64,000 nt of DNA from an uncultured Eubacterium sp. (GCA_910589595.1 CAJUTM010000001.1:124001-188000); one strand, 5' to 3'; counted from the first letter of the stretch, positions 35,433-43,593 are shown. The notes: generated by a model from the sequence alone, not told the origin. Program-made: numbers and translations.

Positions 35433-36256
35433 TCCTCCCCACCTCCTCTCTCGTATTTTCTGATTTGATAGTGAAACAATCCGACTGCTTCTCTGGCGGC
35501 TACCATAAAATCATGGTTTTCCGCATGCGCCGGAGAAGAATAATTTTTGAGCAGAAAGGGGATGATTTGTCCATTGGAAATAGCATCGGAAAAATGTACA
35601 TTGTGCGGAATCACACCAATCCGGCTTCCGGAAATGTTATATCGCTTCATAATCTCGCCCCGCGTCAATTGGGAATTGGCGTCATAATTTCCAACAAGAT
35701 AAAACGCCCGTTTCTGAATGGAAGAATAGTTTCGAAAAAAGTGCTCCAGAAATTGCAGGTTCTGACTTAAATTAACAACAACCATATCCGCTTTCTGCAA
35801 AATTTTGCGGGAACTGACAAGCGGCGCGGCAGTGGTATCCACAAGCACCCTGTCGCTGTGCTGCTCAAGAAATCTCATCGTCCGCACAGCTTCTCTTTCC
35901 ATATAGTACTCCAGATTTTGCGCGCTTCTGTCGTTGGACGGCAAATAAAACAGCCGTTTACCGAGATAATCTCTCGTCTGGCAATACAGACGTTCCTTTG
36001 TTATCTCTTCGCCCTGCTCTACGATTCGCAGTACTTTCCCGAGACCACTCTCTACTTCATATTGATAATTTTCTTTCACTTCACGGTTGGAATAATGGTT
36101 GAATAATGTACTTTCCAAATTGATAATATTCCGATGATTTTCAAAGATAATCGTCCGGTCTTCCGGACAATCTAATGCAGATAATACACTGATACAAGCA
36201 AGATTGCTTGTGACACATGCCCTACCCCTTCCATTGCTCCAAAAAGCAATTTTCAA
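35429..36256 (-). CDS. TadZ/CpaE-like protein with degenerate Walker A
   Basis: The 275-residue protein starts at a TTG with GGGGG before it, giving KIAFWSNGRGRACVTSNLAC. The position of the ParA-type Walker A (KGGxGKTT) reads SNGRGRACVTSN, so the signature lysines are not conserved. Later blocks (DRVLVDTTAAPLV, ADMVVVNLSQNLQFLEHF, RAFYLVGNYD and RIGVIPHNVHFSDA) follow the ParA/MinD fold. The family localises pilus machines. The frame is open for 97 codons further upstream, but those overlap the pyrE terminator and the promoter at 36299. It is the first gene of the run. Confidence 0.85.
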   Translation of the reverse strand: MKIAFWSNGRGRACVTSNLACISVLSALDCPEDRTIIFENHRNIINLESTLFNHYSNREVKENYQYEVESGLGKVLRIVEQGEEITKERLYCQTRDYLGKRLFYLPSNDRSAQNLEYYMEREAVRTMRFLEQHSDRVLVDTTAAPLVSSRKILQKADMVVVNLSQNLQFLEHFFRNYSSIQKRAFYLVGNYDANSQLTRGEIMKRYNISGSRIGVIPHNVHFSDAISNGQIIPFLLKNYSSPAHAENHDFMVAAREAVGLFHYQIRKYERGGGEE

Positions 36257-36298
36257 ATCTGTACCCCCTTTTGAATTGTTTTGGGTGGATTGGCTCTT

Positions 36299-36327
36299 AT
36301 CATAACACCGCTGATGCCATTTGTAAA
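36299..36327 (-). promoter_or_regulatory. promoter of the Tad-like operon
   Basis: TTTACA (36322-36327) and TATGAT (36299-36304) on the reverse strand are 17 bp apart, about 35 nt before the TadZ-like start. The 314-bp gap to pyrE holds this promoter, the pyrE terminator, and otherwise nothing recognisable. Confidence 0.65.
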
Positions 36328-36499
36328 TTATTAAATTCTCACAAAAAGGATTCGCTATCTTTGTGAAAAAGCACGTTTTTTCAGCGATATACGACAAAAC
36401 AACGGCTATTGAAGCGTATAGCGCCCACCAACCGCACCCCATCTCTAAGAAGCAGCTTCGCTGATTTTTACTCCGCACAGAGCGGTCTTTCCTATAAGA

Positions 36500-36530
36500 T
36501 AAAAAAATCCCCCGAAATATATCGGGGGAT
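36500..36530 (-). terminator. rho-independent terminator after pyrE
   Basis: On the reverse strand a 9-bp stem (ATCCCCCGA with TCGGGGGAT, loop AATATA) is followed by a 7-T run (36501-36507). This lies 41 nt past the pyrE stop codon and also supports an internal start for the next gene. Confidence 0.85.
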
Positions 36531-36570
36531 ACTATTGACAAATACACTTTTATTCAGGGGATTTTACCAA

Positions 36571-37248
36571 TCATTTTGCTCCATACTTCTCAAAATATTT
36601 ATCGAGCGCCTCTTTCATCGCATCATCAATTACTACCCTGCCCTGACATTCCCTGTTATACAAGCATTCTAAAACATCGCTCATAGACACAATAGCGGCT
36701 GTCTTAAATCCATACTCTTCATGGAGTTCATCCAGAGCGGATTGCTCGCTGTTTCTTCCTTTCTCCATGCGGTTTAGCGATACTATCAGACCCAAAATCT
36801 CAACATCGCCCTGTGCTTTCAGAATCGGAAATGTCTCTTCAATCGACTTTCCGGATGTTGTTACATCTTCAATAATGACTACTCTGTCGCCATCTTTCAA
36901 CTTACTTCCCAAAAGAATACCGGTATCGCCATGGTCCTTTTCTTCCTTTCGGTTCGAGCAATATCGAATCTCTTTACCGTACAATTCATAAAAAGCGATT
37001 GCCGTAGCTACACTAAGCGGTATCCCTTTATAAGCAGGACCAAAGAGAACGTCAAAGTCTTCTCCAAAATTATCATGTATAGCTTTCGCATAATATTCAC
37101 CGAGACGCTTTAACTGTGAGCCTGTCACATAGGCGCCCGCATTCATAAAAAAGGGGGATTTGCGACCGCTTTTCAACGTAAATTCACCAAATTTCAACAC
37201 ATCTGATTCTACCATAAATTCTATAAATTCCTGCTTATATTGCTCCAT
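36571..37248 (-). CDS. pyrE: orotate phosphoribosyltransferase
   Basis: The 225-residue enzyme makes orotidine 5'-monophosphate from orotate and PRPP. It shows SGRKSPFFMNAG, the substrate block FGPAYKGIPLSVATA, NRKEEKDHG and the PRPP-binding RVVIIEDVTTSGKSI. AGGAGG is 9 nt from the ATG at 37248. Two other in-frame ATG codons before it have poor spacing. It is not with pyrCFKD (4.6 kb away) and has its own promoter and terminator. Confidence 0.95.
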   Translation of the reverse strand: MEQYKQEFIEFMVESDVLKFGEFTLKSGRKSPFFMNAGAYVTGSQLKRLGEYYAKAIHDNFGEDFDVLFGPAYKGIPLSVATAIAFYELYGKEIRYCSNRKEEKDHGDTGILLGSKLKDGDRVVIIEDVTTSGKSIEETFPILKAQGDVEILGLIVSLNRMEKGRNSEQSALDELHEEYGFKTAAIVSMSDVLECLYNRECQGRVVIDDAMKEALDKYFEKYGAK

Positions 37249-37280
37249 CCTTTTCATCCTCCTGTCCATCAGTATATGTA

Positions 37281-37309
37281 ATTATAACATCCGGCCACTA
37301 TAATGTAAA
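37281..37309 (-). promoter_or_regulatory. pyrE promoter
   Basis: TTTACA (37304-37309) and TATAAT (37281-37286) on the reverse strand are exactly 17 bp apart. The predicted leader to the start codon is only about 25 nt, too short for a PyrR attenuator. Confidence 0.75.
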
Positions 37310-37359
37310 CTCATTTCTATTTGATTCGCAAGATTCGCAAGACAAATATACGCCTGCCT

Positions 37360-37698
37360 CTACTTCTCACTTTTCTGCACAATCTCATAGGTGAGATTCA
37401 GGAGTTGTTCTATCATTTCCAGTGTGGATGAATCAAATTTTTCCAATGTTTTAGTAATGCTGGATTCTATGTCCTTGCTCTTGCATCCGGTCATAATATA
37501 GTCCGCACTTACCTCCAGCACTTCTGCCAGATGCATCAGTGAACAGGCGGAAAAGCCTTTCAGTCCACGTTCAATTTCATATAAAAAACCGGCTGAAATT
37601 CCTGCCAGTTCAGATAGACATTCTCTCGAGTAACCGTGGTCAAGTCTCGTACTCATAATGCGATATCCAATCTCTTTGTTATTCATTTCCTTTTTCAT
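37360..37698 (-). CDS. XRE family helix-turn-helix regulator
   Basis: The 112-residue protein has a Cro/CI-type helix-turn-helix (about 10-65: RECLSELAGISAGFLYEIERG) and a short C-terminal segment. It starts at an ATG with GGAG 10 nt upstream (a TTG three codons earlier lies right after the site). Its recognition region is similar to the next XRE gene, so they look like paralogues. Located next to the agr genes, it may regulate them or be controlled with them (inference). Confidence 0.85.
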   Translation of the reverse strand: MKKEMNNKEIGYRIMSTRLDHGYSRECLSELAGISAGFLYEIERGLKGFSACSLMHLAEVLEVSADYIMTGCKSKDIESSITKTLEKFDSSTLEMIEQLLNLTYEIVQKSEK

Positions 37699-37955
37699 TT
37701 TTAACAATCTCCTGTCTTGAAATATGTTTCTATTTCTGTTTTCTGCACGTATTATACACGTTTGGAGACTATAAGACGGCTTACATTCCCCAAAAATGTT
37801 TTTTCTGTCTCAAAACGGCAAAAAGCATGCTTTAGCCTCACTTTTTTCTTTTTCGCTTTATAATGAACTGATTCGATGTAAAAATGAAACAGGTTTTGTC
37901 ATCCTGTGATAAACTAAATGGTTATTTCTTTGTAAGATAGGACAAATTATTATTT

Positions 37956-38282
37956 TCAGCTGTTCATAACCATTTGAATTGCATTGAGCAGCTCCACTAC
38001 CGAATTGATATCCGTATTATTATCATTTTTGATAATTTGCAATATCCGCTCTTCCTTTTTATCCATATCATCATAAAAGAAGTATTCAACATCTGTATCT
38101 AACGCTTTAGCAATACGATAAAAAACAGAGACAGAAAAACCTTTACGTCCTGTTTCTATTTCATAAAGAAATGAGGGCGAAACATCTGCTAACGTTGCCA
38201 GCGTTTCCCGTGTGTAATTCTTTTCGGTTCTCTTTCTTAGTATTTGCATTCCCACAGACTTACTGATTTGTTTATCCGACAT
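37956..38282 (-). CDS. XRE family helix-turn-helix regulator
   Basis: The 108-residue protein has an N-terminal helix-turn-helix (about 10-65: ETLATLADVSPSFLYEIETG) and a C-terminal helical tail. GGAGG lies upstream of the ATG. It shares the FLYEIE-G-KGFS core with the gene at 37360. It follows the LytTR regulator gene by 108 bp on the same strand. Target unknown. Confidence 0.85.
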   Translation of the reverse strand: MSDKQISKSVGMQILRKRTEKNYTRETLATLADVSPSFLYEIETGRKGFSVSVFYRIAKALDTDVEYFFYDDMDKKEERILQIIKNDNNTDINSVVELLNAIQMVMNS

Positions 38283-38390
38283 TCCTACTTACCTCCGAGT
38301 AAATAGTATCAAAATATGTCAAATTTTAGTACAAGCTATAGTAATCAACGTTTGACACAATAGACAGACACCGGACGTACGCGCCTATGC

Positions 38391-39119
38391 TCACATTTTC
38401 TGATGTATTCTGCTCATAAACGACTTCTTCATAACCGGCCCGATTTCGAGCACACGGTCGCTCTCCCTCAAATGAATCATACGGTTCACGGTATCCACGG
38501 TCTTAATATATGACAAATTGACAATTGTCCCGCGGTTGCATTTTATAAAATCATCCGAATCCAATTCCTCCAGCATTGCCTTACAGGATTTGTAGGGCAC
38601 GCAAAAACATTCCCGCTTCGTCGTTATATGTAATTTGTGGTCTTTGCTTTCTATATACATAATTTCATCCAAAGCAACCATTTCCAGCAGTCCGTCCACG
38701 TGAAAATATATATTCTTCTTTTTTGTATTGACGGTGTGGTATTTTATTGCTTCGCGAATCGTTTCCTTTACTTTTTCAGGATCAAACGGTTTTTCTATAA
38801 ACCGGTAACAATGTATCGATGAATACATACACATCTTCGGGTCATACAACGAAGTGATGATAATAATCGGCGTAAATAAATATTTTTCCACCGCCCTTAT
38901 CTCCTGTGCAAAATCCGCTCCCGACTGGTCGCTCATTGTCTGCGGATGTAAAATAATATCCACCAAAAATAAATCAATCGTATGCTTCATGGCAATGGCA
39001 TATGCTTCCTCTTCTCCCGCAGCCTCGTATATTACGGCAGAAGTTTCTACTTCTTTCACCAAATGAGCCAGCGCCTTTCTCGCCTCTTCCTTATCTTCCA
39101 ATATAAGAACTTCTTTCAC
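38391..39119 (-). CDS. agrA: AgrA-like LytTR response regulator
   Basis: The 242-residue protein has a receiver domain (1-125; LFLVDIIL holds the phospho-acceptor Asp, FIEKPFDPEK the conserved Lys) and a LytTR DNA-binding domain (about 140-240; MYIESKDHKLHI, KCNRGTIVNLSYIKTV). Such proteins bind direct repeats upstream of agr promoters. The GTG at 39119 is chosen because GGAG is 10 nt away. The GTG three codons earlier is too close. It is divergent from agrB. Confidence 0.88.
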   Translation of the reverse strand: MKEVLILEDKEEARKALAHLVKEVETSAVIYEAAGEEEAYAIAMKHTIDLFLVDIILHPQTMSDQSGADFAQEIRAVEKYLFTPIIIITSLYDPKMCMYSSIHCYRFIEKPFDPEKVKETIREAIKYHTVNTKKKNIYFHVDGLLEMVALDEIMYIESKDHKLHITTKRECFCVPYKSCKAMLEELDSDDFIKCNRGTIVNLSYIKTVDTVNRMIHLRESDRVLEIGPVMKKSFMSRIHQKM

Positions 39120-39279
39120 ATTTACCACGCTCCTATCCTGCGTCCATTTGCCATTTTGCTAAAGTTACCTTTTTGAATACTAAACTGCTTTTTATTTACC
39201 TCAAAGCAGGAAAATTTTAAGTTTAGTTGATTTTATACACATTCTGATAAAGAATTTATGATTTGGAAGTTCCCTTTGC

Positions 39280-39298
39280 TATAATTTTTTTCAGGAGG
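39280..39298 (+). promoter_or_regulatory. agrBD promoter and ribosome-binding site
   Basis: The 10-box TATAAT (39280-39285) has no good -35 at 16-18 bp, which suits activator dependence. AGGAGG (39293-39298) is 10 nt before the agrB ATG. Upstream AAAGTTACC (39161) and TAAGTTTAG (39218) have a GTT core like LytTR sites, but the match is weak. Confidence 0.45.
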
Positions 39299-39308
39299 CG
39301 CGGGAATT

Positions 39309-39902
39309 ATGATTCATGATTATTTACAAGAAAATTTCGGTTATTCCGATTTCCAGATTGGGCAGATTCGCTATGCTGTTGTCAGTATTTTATCGGAAAT
39401 AAGTAAAATTATTATTATGGGGATATTCTTCTCCTATATTCATTATTTCCCACAGTACCTTGTAGCTATCGCCGTCCTGCTGACGCTGAGAACCTGTACG
39501 GGGGGACTTCATTTTAAACACTATTTTAGCTGTTTTCTCGTTTCGCTTGGCATTATTTTTGCCGGCGTCTGTGTACTTCCCCTCATTCCGGTAGCAAGAC
39601 CGCTTTATTTTATTTTGCTTCTTGGGTGTATAATTGTCAACTATTTTCTTGCTCCCATCGTCTCTTCATACCGCCCCGTTCCCAATGGGGTTCAGATAAA
39701 AAAATCAAAGAGACAGGCTTTTTACATCATTACCGTTTACGCTCTCATTATGTTTATTGTGCCAACCAACCGGTACACTATCGCCGGTTTTTGGATAATC
39801 CTGCTGCAATCAGTACAGCTTATTGCAGCAAAACTTATTAAAAAGGAGGCGGAAAAAGAAAATGAAGCACTTGACAAAACCATGGATTTTCAAAGCGTGT
39901 AA
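39309..39902 (+). CDS. agrB: AgrB-like peptide-processing membrane protease
   Basis: The 197-residue protein has about five to six hydrophobic segments. In AgrB the catalytic His and Cys lie 7 residues apart: here RTCTGGLHFKHYFSC contains H68 and C75, exactly so. AgrB cleaves the C-terminal tail of AgrD and forms the thiolactone or lactone ring. The protein ends inside agrD, overlapping it by 41 nt. Confidence 0.92.
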   Translation: MIHDYLQENFGYSDFQIGQIRYAVVSILSEISKIIIMGIFFSYIHYFPQYLVAIAVLLTLRTCTGGLHFKHYFSCFLVSLGIIFAGVCVLPLIPVARPLYFILLLGCIIVNYFLAPIVSSYRPVPNGVQIKKSKRQAFYIITVYALIMFIVPTNRYTIAGFWIILLQSVQLIAAKLIKKEAEKENEALDKTMDFQSV

Positions 39903-39996
39903 CCTCTGCATTGGCTTGGCGGGATTACTGCATTGGACTAAAATGAGTTTACTCCTATTTGGCGAGCAGAAGTATCCGGAAGAAACAGAAAAATAA
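39862..39996 (+). CDS. agrD: AgrD-like cyclic lactone autoinducer precursor, 44 residues
   Basis: The peptide begins MKHLTKPWIFKACNLCIGLA, an amphipathic N-terminal leader, then GLLHWTKMSLLLFGEQKYPEE. It follows the family plan: leader, signal core, then a charged GE-x-x-x-P tail that AgrB cuts. A ring from Ser29 to Phe33 (S-L-L-L-F) immediately before Gly34 fits the family rule, which makes it a serine lactone rather than a thiolactone. GGAGG lies 12 nt before the ATG. The overlap with agrB suggests coupled translation. Confidence 0.85.
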   Translation: MKHLTKPWIFKACNLCIGLAGLLHWTKMSLLLFGEQKYPEETEK

Positions 39997-40009
39997 TTAT
40001 TACCGGACG

Positions 40010-40040
40010 AATGAGGGCAAAACGGATTGTCCTCATTTTT
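40010..40040 (+). terminator. rho-independent terminator after agrBD
   Basis: An 11-bp stem (AATGAGGGCAA with TTGTCCTCATT, one G-U) and loop AACGGA are followed by TTTTC. It begins 14 nt after the agrD stop codon and overlaps the last codons of the convergent agrC gene. Confidence 0.8.
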
Positions 40041-41295
40041 CTTTGTCTATATCAAATTCAAAAACGAGCCTTCCTCCCTGTGCCTTTTCGTAGTAAACAC
40101 ACAATACGCAGTCATACGAGCACAATATATCAACCACATTTGCCAGTCCAATCCCTCTTCCCTCGCCCTTTGTCGAATAGTCGGGCATAGTAAATCGGGC
40201 AATCTCCTCACGCATGAAATATGCAGAATCGTTTTTTACACTGATATGTACGGAATGCGAATCTTCATATATTTCCACCTCAATATTTCTTCTCTCACTT
40301 TCGACGACGGCTTCCATCGCATTATCCAACAGAATACCCATTATTTCCACAATTTTGTACTGCGGGATAATACATTTCATCTTATTGATTTTGATATCAA
40401 AATCAACATGGCAACCGTTGTTCTCTATCTCATGGAATTTCGAATAGAGAAAACCGATAAGAATCGGAGAACCACCGCACAACAAGCGCGAAAAGCGATT
40501 GTCACGAAGAAGTTCTCCACAATATTTTCTTTGCATTGCAATAAGTTCATCAAGGTCTTTTGCCAGCAAATGCTGACTATAAATGGCATTTATCTGATTG
40601 TCAAAATCATGCTGTTTTCTCCGTATGGACTCCAACAACTGCCGGTATACATTGTCGTAGGAGTTCCGCAGCTCAATCTCCTTCTCTTTTGCCAGTTTAT
40701 CGTACTTTTCCCGCTGCCAATTCATGATAAGAATACCTATTAGAACCGTCCACACTCCAAATATCAAATAATCCGTTATTCTTAAAAATTCTGTCATTTT
40801 GTATGCCACAATAATATATACAGCACCAACAAAACATAACAATGTTGCAATATTAATAAGCATATCATAATTCATCACAAGTTTCGAAATCTTCCATAGT
40901 CTTTCTTTCCTGCTGATTATATAAATCACTATTATAGTAAGTGAATTAATCGTTATCATCAACAAATCTATTTTCACAAAGTTTTCTAACATTAATGTTG
41001 GAATAGAACAGATAATCTGAACAGCAACTCCAAATATAATATAGAGCATAAAATTCACATTAGCTTTTCTCACTGAACACTTGAATTTCGTCAACTCATA
41101 TATGTAAATACCGATATAACCGAATAGCGCCGTTCCCTTTGACCATCCAAAATAATTCGCTGTCTCTACAATGATAACTTCCGACAAAATAAAAACGGTA
41201 TCATGAATCATAAAACAGTACTTCTTACCAAACAAATGGTTTACGCATATCAATGTTGCCACCAACTCCAACACTGTATTTATACACGTCAGCAT
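40033..41295 (-). CDS. agrC: AgrC-like sensor histidine kinase
   Basis: The 420-residue protein has about six N-terminal membrane helices (about 5-195), a dimerisation region with RRKQHDFDNQINAI (putative phospho-acceptor His) and a HATPase_c domain with LLDNAMEAVVES and GEGRGIGLANVVD. This is the agr sensor type that binds cyclic peptides. Its stop codon converges on agrD. The start follows an upstream XRE gene by 2 nt, so the two are in one transcript. Confidence 0.9.
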   Translation of the reverse strand: MLTCINTVLELVATLICVNHLFGKKYCFMIHDTVFILSEVIIVETANYFGWSKGTALFGYIGIYIYELTKFKCSVRKANVNFMLYIIFGVAVQIICSIPTLMLENFVKIDLLMITINSLTIIVIYIISRKERLWKISKLVMNYDMLINIATLLCFVGAVYIIVAYKMTEFLRITDYLIFGVWTVLIGILIMNWQREKYDKLAKEKEIELRNSYDNVYRQLLESIRRKQHDFDNQINAIYSQHLLAKDLDELIAMQRKYCGELLRDNRFSRLLCGGSPILIGFLYSKFHEIENNGCHVDFDIKINKMKCIIPQYKIVEIMGILLDNAMEAVVESERRNIEVEIYEDSHSVHISVKNDSAYFMREEIARFTMPDYSTKGEGRGIGLANVVDILCSYDCVLCVYYEKAQGGRLVFEFDIDKEK

Positions 41296-41297
41296 AG

Positions 41298-41639
41298 CTA
41301 CTGTTCTCCCTTACTCAGCTCTTCTATCATCTCCGCATAATAGCGTAGTCTCTGAGCAATGTTCTCCGGTGTCATCTGACGGATATAGACGCCGTCTTCC
41401 GTAATGCGGGCAGGTTCACCCGCATTTCCAAATATAAAATTCATATCACAATGCAAGTCCTGTGCTAATATATAGGCATATGAACTTGATAATCCGGTCT
41501 CTCCTCTCTCGATACGATACACGCCATCCTCTGATATATGAAAGATTTCCGCCAGTTCCTTTCTGCTTATCCCATAGACTGAGCGGAACTTCTTTAAATT
41601 GGCGCCGATAATCGCATCTTCATGTCGCTTTTCTATCAT
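41298..41639 (-). CDS. XRE family regulator co-transcribed with agrC
   Basis: The 113-residue protein has an N-terminal helix-turn-helix (about 13-70: RKELAEIFHISEDGVYRIERG) and a charged C-terminal part. The ATG has GGAGG 5 nt upstream. Another ATG four codons earlier lies in front of that site. It is only 2 nt from agrC, so it probably works with the agr system. This pairing is an uncommon arrangement. Confidence 0.85.
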   Translation of the reverse strand: MIEKRHEDAIIGANLKKFRSVYGISRKELAEIFHISEDGVYRIERGETGLSSSYAYILAQDLHCDMNFIFGNAGEPARITEDGVYIRQMTPENIAQRLRYYAEMIEELSKGEQ

Positions 41640-41849
41640 ATTTTCCTCCATTCCGGAGCATCACAACTTTCTTTGAGAATCGGTGATTCTTTCACTCCTT
41701 TTCGTACTAACTAAATGATACCAATAAACACCGGAAACCTGTTCGTTGATATCCGCCGATTACTCGGTATTTTGCCCCTTTTTTGCCTGTTTTACTAAGT
41801 TTTATGAAGAAAAAATGAGTATAAACAGACAAACTCTTCTGAAAGAATC

Positions 41850-41881
41850 AAAAAAGCATGGCCATACAGCCATGCTTTTTT
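41850..41881 (-). terminator. terminator of the pyr operon
   Basis: A stem of 13 bp (AAAAAAGCATGGC with GCCATGCTTTTTT, short loop CATACA) ends 12 nt past the pyrD stop codon. The reverse-strand T-run fits termination of pyrD. The stem has A/T tracts on both sides so it can also act in the other direction. Confidence 0.85.
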
Positions 41882-41892
41882 GACAGATATAA

Positions 41893-42810
41893 TTACTCTG
41901 ACGCGTTTACACACCCAATAATATCACAAATGCTATCCAATCCTTCTCTCTCCGTATAAGCTTCCAGACCATTGATAATTTCCACGGTTGTGCGGGGATT
42001 GTAAAAATTCGCCGTTCCCACGGCAATCATAGTAGCTCCTGCCATAAGAAATTCCAATGCATCTTCTGTATTTTCAATGCCCCCCATACCAAGAACCGGT
42101 ATTTTTACCGCATTCGCCACCTGATAAACCATGCGCACCGCTACTGGCTTTACACAGGGGCCTGACATACCGCCCGTCTGATTGGCAATGGCAAATGTCT
42201 TGCGGGAGACATCTATCTTCATTCCCGTCAATGTATTAATAAGCGAAACACCGTCTGCGCCCCCCGCCTCTACCGCACGCGCCATCTCCGCAATATCGGT
42301 TACGTTAGGACTCAATTTCATAATTACCGGCTGCTTCGCCACTCTTTTCACCGCTCTCGTAATCGCCTCTGCCATCTCCGGTTTCTGTCCGAACGCAATC
42401 CCGCCGGCCTTGACATTCGGGCAGGAAATATTAATCTCCAGCATATCAATATCTTCTTCTGCCAGACGCTCCACGACTTCTACATAGTCTTCCTGCGAGC
42501 GCCCGCACACGTTTACAATAATACGGGCATTTCTCTCCCGAAGATACGGTAAATCCCTGTCAATCAACACATCTATACCGGGATTTTGCAGCCCGATTGC
42601 ATTGAGCATGCCGCTGTGGGTTTCCGCAATGCGCGGGGTCGGATTTCCCGCCCACGGCACATTGGCAACACCTTTCGTAGTAACTGCACCAAGCCTGTGC
42701 AAATCGACAAATTCGCTATACTCTAATCCGGAACCAAAAGTTCCGGATGCTGTTGTCACAGGATTATCAAACGTAAGTCCTGCAAAATTTACTGCTAGTC
42801 TATCCGACAT
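41893..42810 (-). CDS. pyrD: dihydroorotate dehydrogenase (PyrDB type)
   Basis: The 305-residue catalytic subunit shows NPVTTASGTFGSG, NAIGLQNPGID, the active-site loop INISCPNVKAGG, the flavin-binding VSLINTL and VLGMGGIENTEDALEF. It oxidises dihydroorotate, passing electrons through PyrK to NAD. Clostridial-type enzymes are class 1B, consistent with the adjacent pyrK (12 bp away). It ends at the operon terminator. Confidence 0.95.
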   Translation of the reverse strand: MSDRLAVNFAGLTFDNPVTTASGTFGSGLEYSEFVDLHRLGAVTTKGVANVPWAGNPTPRIAETHSGMLNAIGLQNPGIDVLIDRDLPYLRERNARIIVNVCGRSQEDYVEVVERLAEEDIDMLEINISCPNVKAGGIAFGQKPEMAEAITRAVKRVAKQPVIMKLSPNVTDIAEMARAVEAGGADGVSLINTLTGMKIDVSRKTFAIANQTGGMSGPCVKPVAVRMVYQVANAVKIPVLGMGGIENTEDALEFLMAGATMIAVGTANFYNPRTTVEIINGLEAYTEREGLDSICDIIGCVNASE

Positions 42811-42822
42811 GATATCCTCCTT

Positions 42823-43593
42823 TTATAACTCAATCTCCGTTGACAAAAACACCGGGCCATCTTTGCAAATCCTCTTATTATGTACGTTAGAATGGGAGTC
42901 TACTTCTGTAGACTGACAAACACAGGCAAGACATGCCCCTATGCCGCAGGCCATTTTCTCCTCCAGCGACAACCATGCGGGAATATTTTTTTCCTCTCCC
43001 CATCTCTTTACCCCGCGCAGCATGGGCAGCGGCCCGCAGGAATAAATCACTTCACCGTCAACTCCCTCTGCCTGCAGCACGTCGATAACATTTCCTTTCA
43101 AGCCGACACTTCCGTCTTCCGTGGCTATCAATACCCATTCCGCCGCCTCTTCCAGTTCCCGCCGCAAAAATGTGCGGCTGTCACGATAGCCGGCGACTAC
43201 CGTCACCTCTCCCGACAATTCCTTCGCAAGCTGTAACATCGGCGGTATACCTATCCCTCCCGCAATCAGAACCGCTTTCTTGTCCTCCAGCGGGAAACCA
43301 TTTCCCAACGGCCCCATAATACGAATGGTATCCCCCTCATTCTTCCGCGAAAACTCTCTCGTTCCCGCTCCGACTACGCGATAGACGATACGCAGCATTC
43401 CCCTGTCTCTGTCTATCTCACAAAGGCTAATCGGTCTCGGCAGCAACTTGTCACCATCTTCACAAAAGAGCGAAATAAACTGACCGGACACGGCCTGTCC
43501 TGCTATTTCCGGCGCCAGCAGCCACATCGAATAGATGTCCTCCGCCAATGGTTCCGTCTGTACAACCTTTGCCATGCACTGTTCTTTTGCCAT
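42823..43593 (-). CDS. pyrK: dihydroorotate dehydrogenase electron-transfer subunit PyrK
   Basis: The 256-residue flavin-iron-sulfur protein shows ferredoxin-reductase motifs (RPISLCEI, IMGPLGNGFPL, IAGGIGIPPMLQLAKEL) and a cysteine cluster (CGIGACLACVC and RICKDGPVF) for the 2Fe-2S centre. The ATG at 43593 has GGGGAGG 6 nt upstream. A GTG one codon earlier is possible. It is 14 bp downstream of pyrF and 12 bp from pyrD. Confidence 0.95.
   Translation of the reverse strand: MAKEQCMAKVVQTEPLAEDIYSMWLLAPEIAGQAVSGQFISLFCEDGDKLLPRPISLCEIDRDRGMLRIVYRVVGAGTREFSRKNEGDTIRIMGPLGNGFPLEDKKAVLIAGGIGIPPMLQLAKELSGEVTVVAGYRDSRTFLRRELEEAAEWVLIATEDGSVGLKGNVIDVLQAEGVDGEVIYSCGPLPMLRGVKRWGEEKNIPAWLSLEEKMACGIGACLACVCQSTEVDSHSNVHNKRICKDGPVFLSTEIEL

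Noticed and set aside
35429..36547. Extended TadZ-like start at 36547
   Set aside because: The extension covers a good terminator with a T-run and a promoter at 36299, and its sequence does not match the family. The TTG at 36256 has a good ribosome-binding site.
37249..37280. PyrR-type attenuator before pyrE
   Set aside because: The distance between promoter and start is only about 25 nt, leaving no room for the structure.
39898..39912. Thiolactone ring from a cysteine in AgrD
   Set aside because: The two cysteines (13, 16) lie in the leader, far from the GE tail. Only Ser29 is five residues before the predicted cut.
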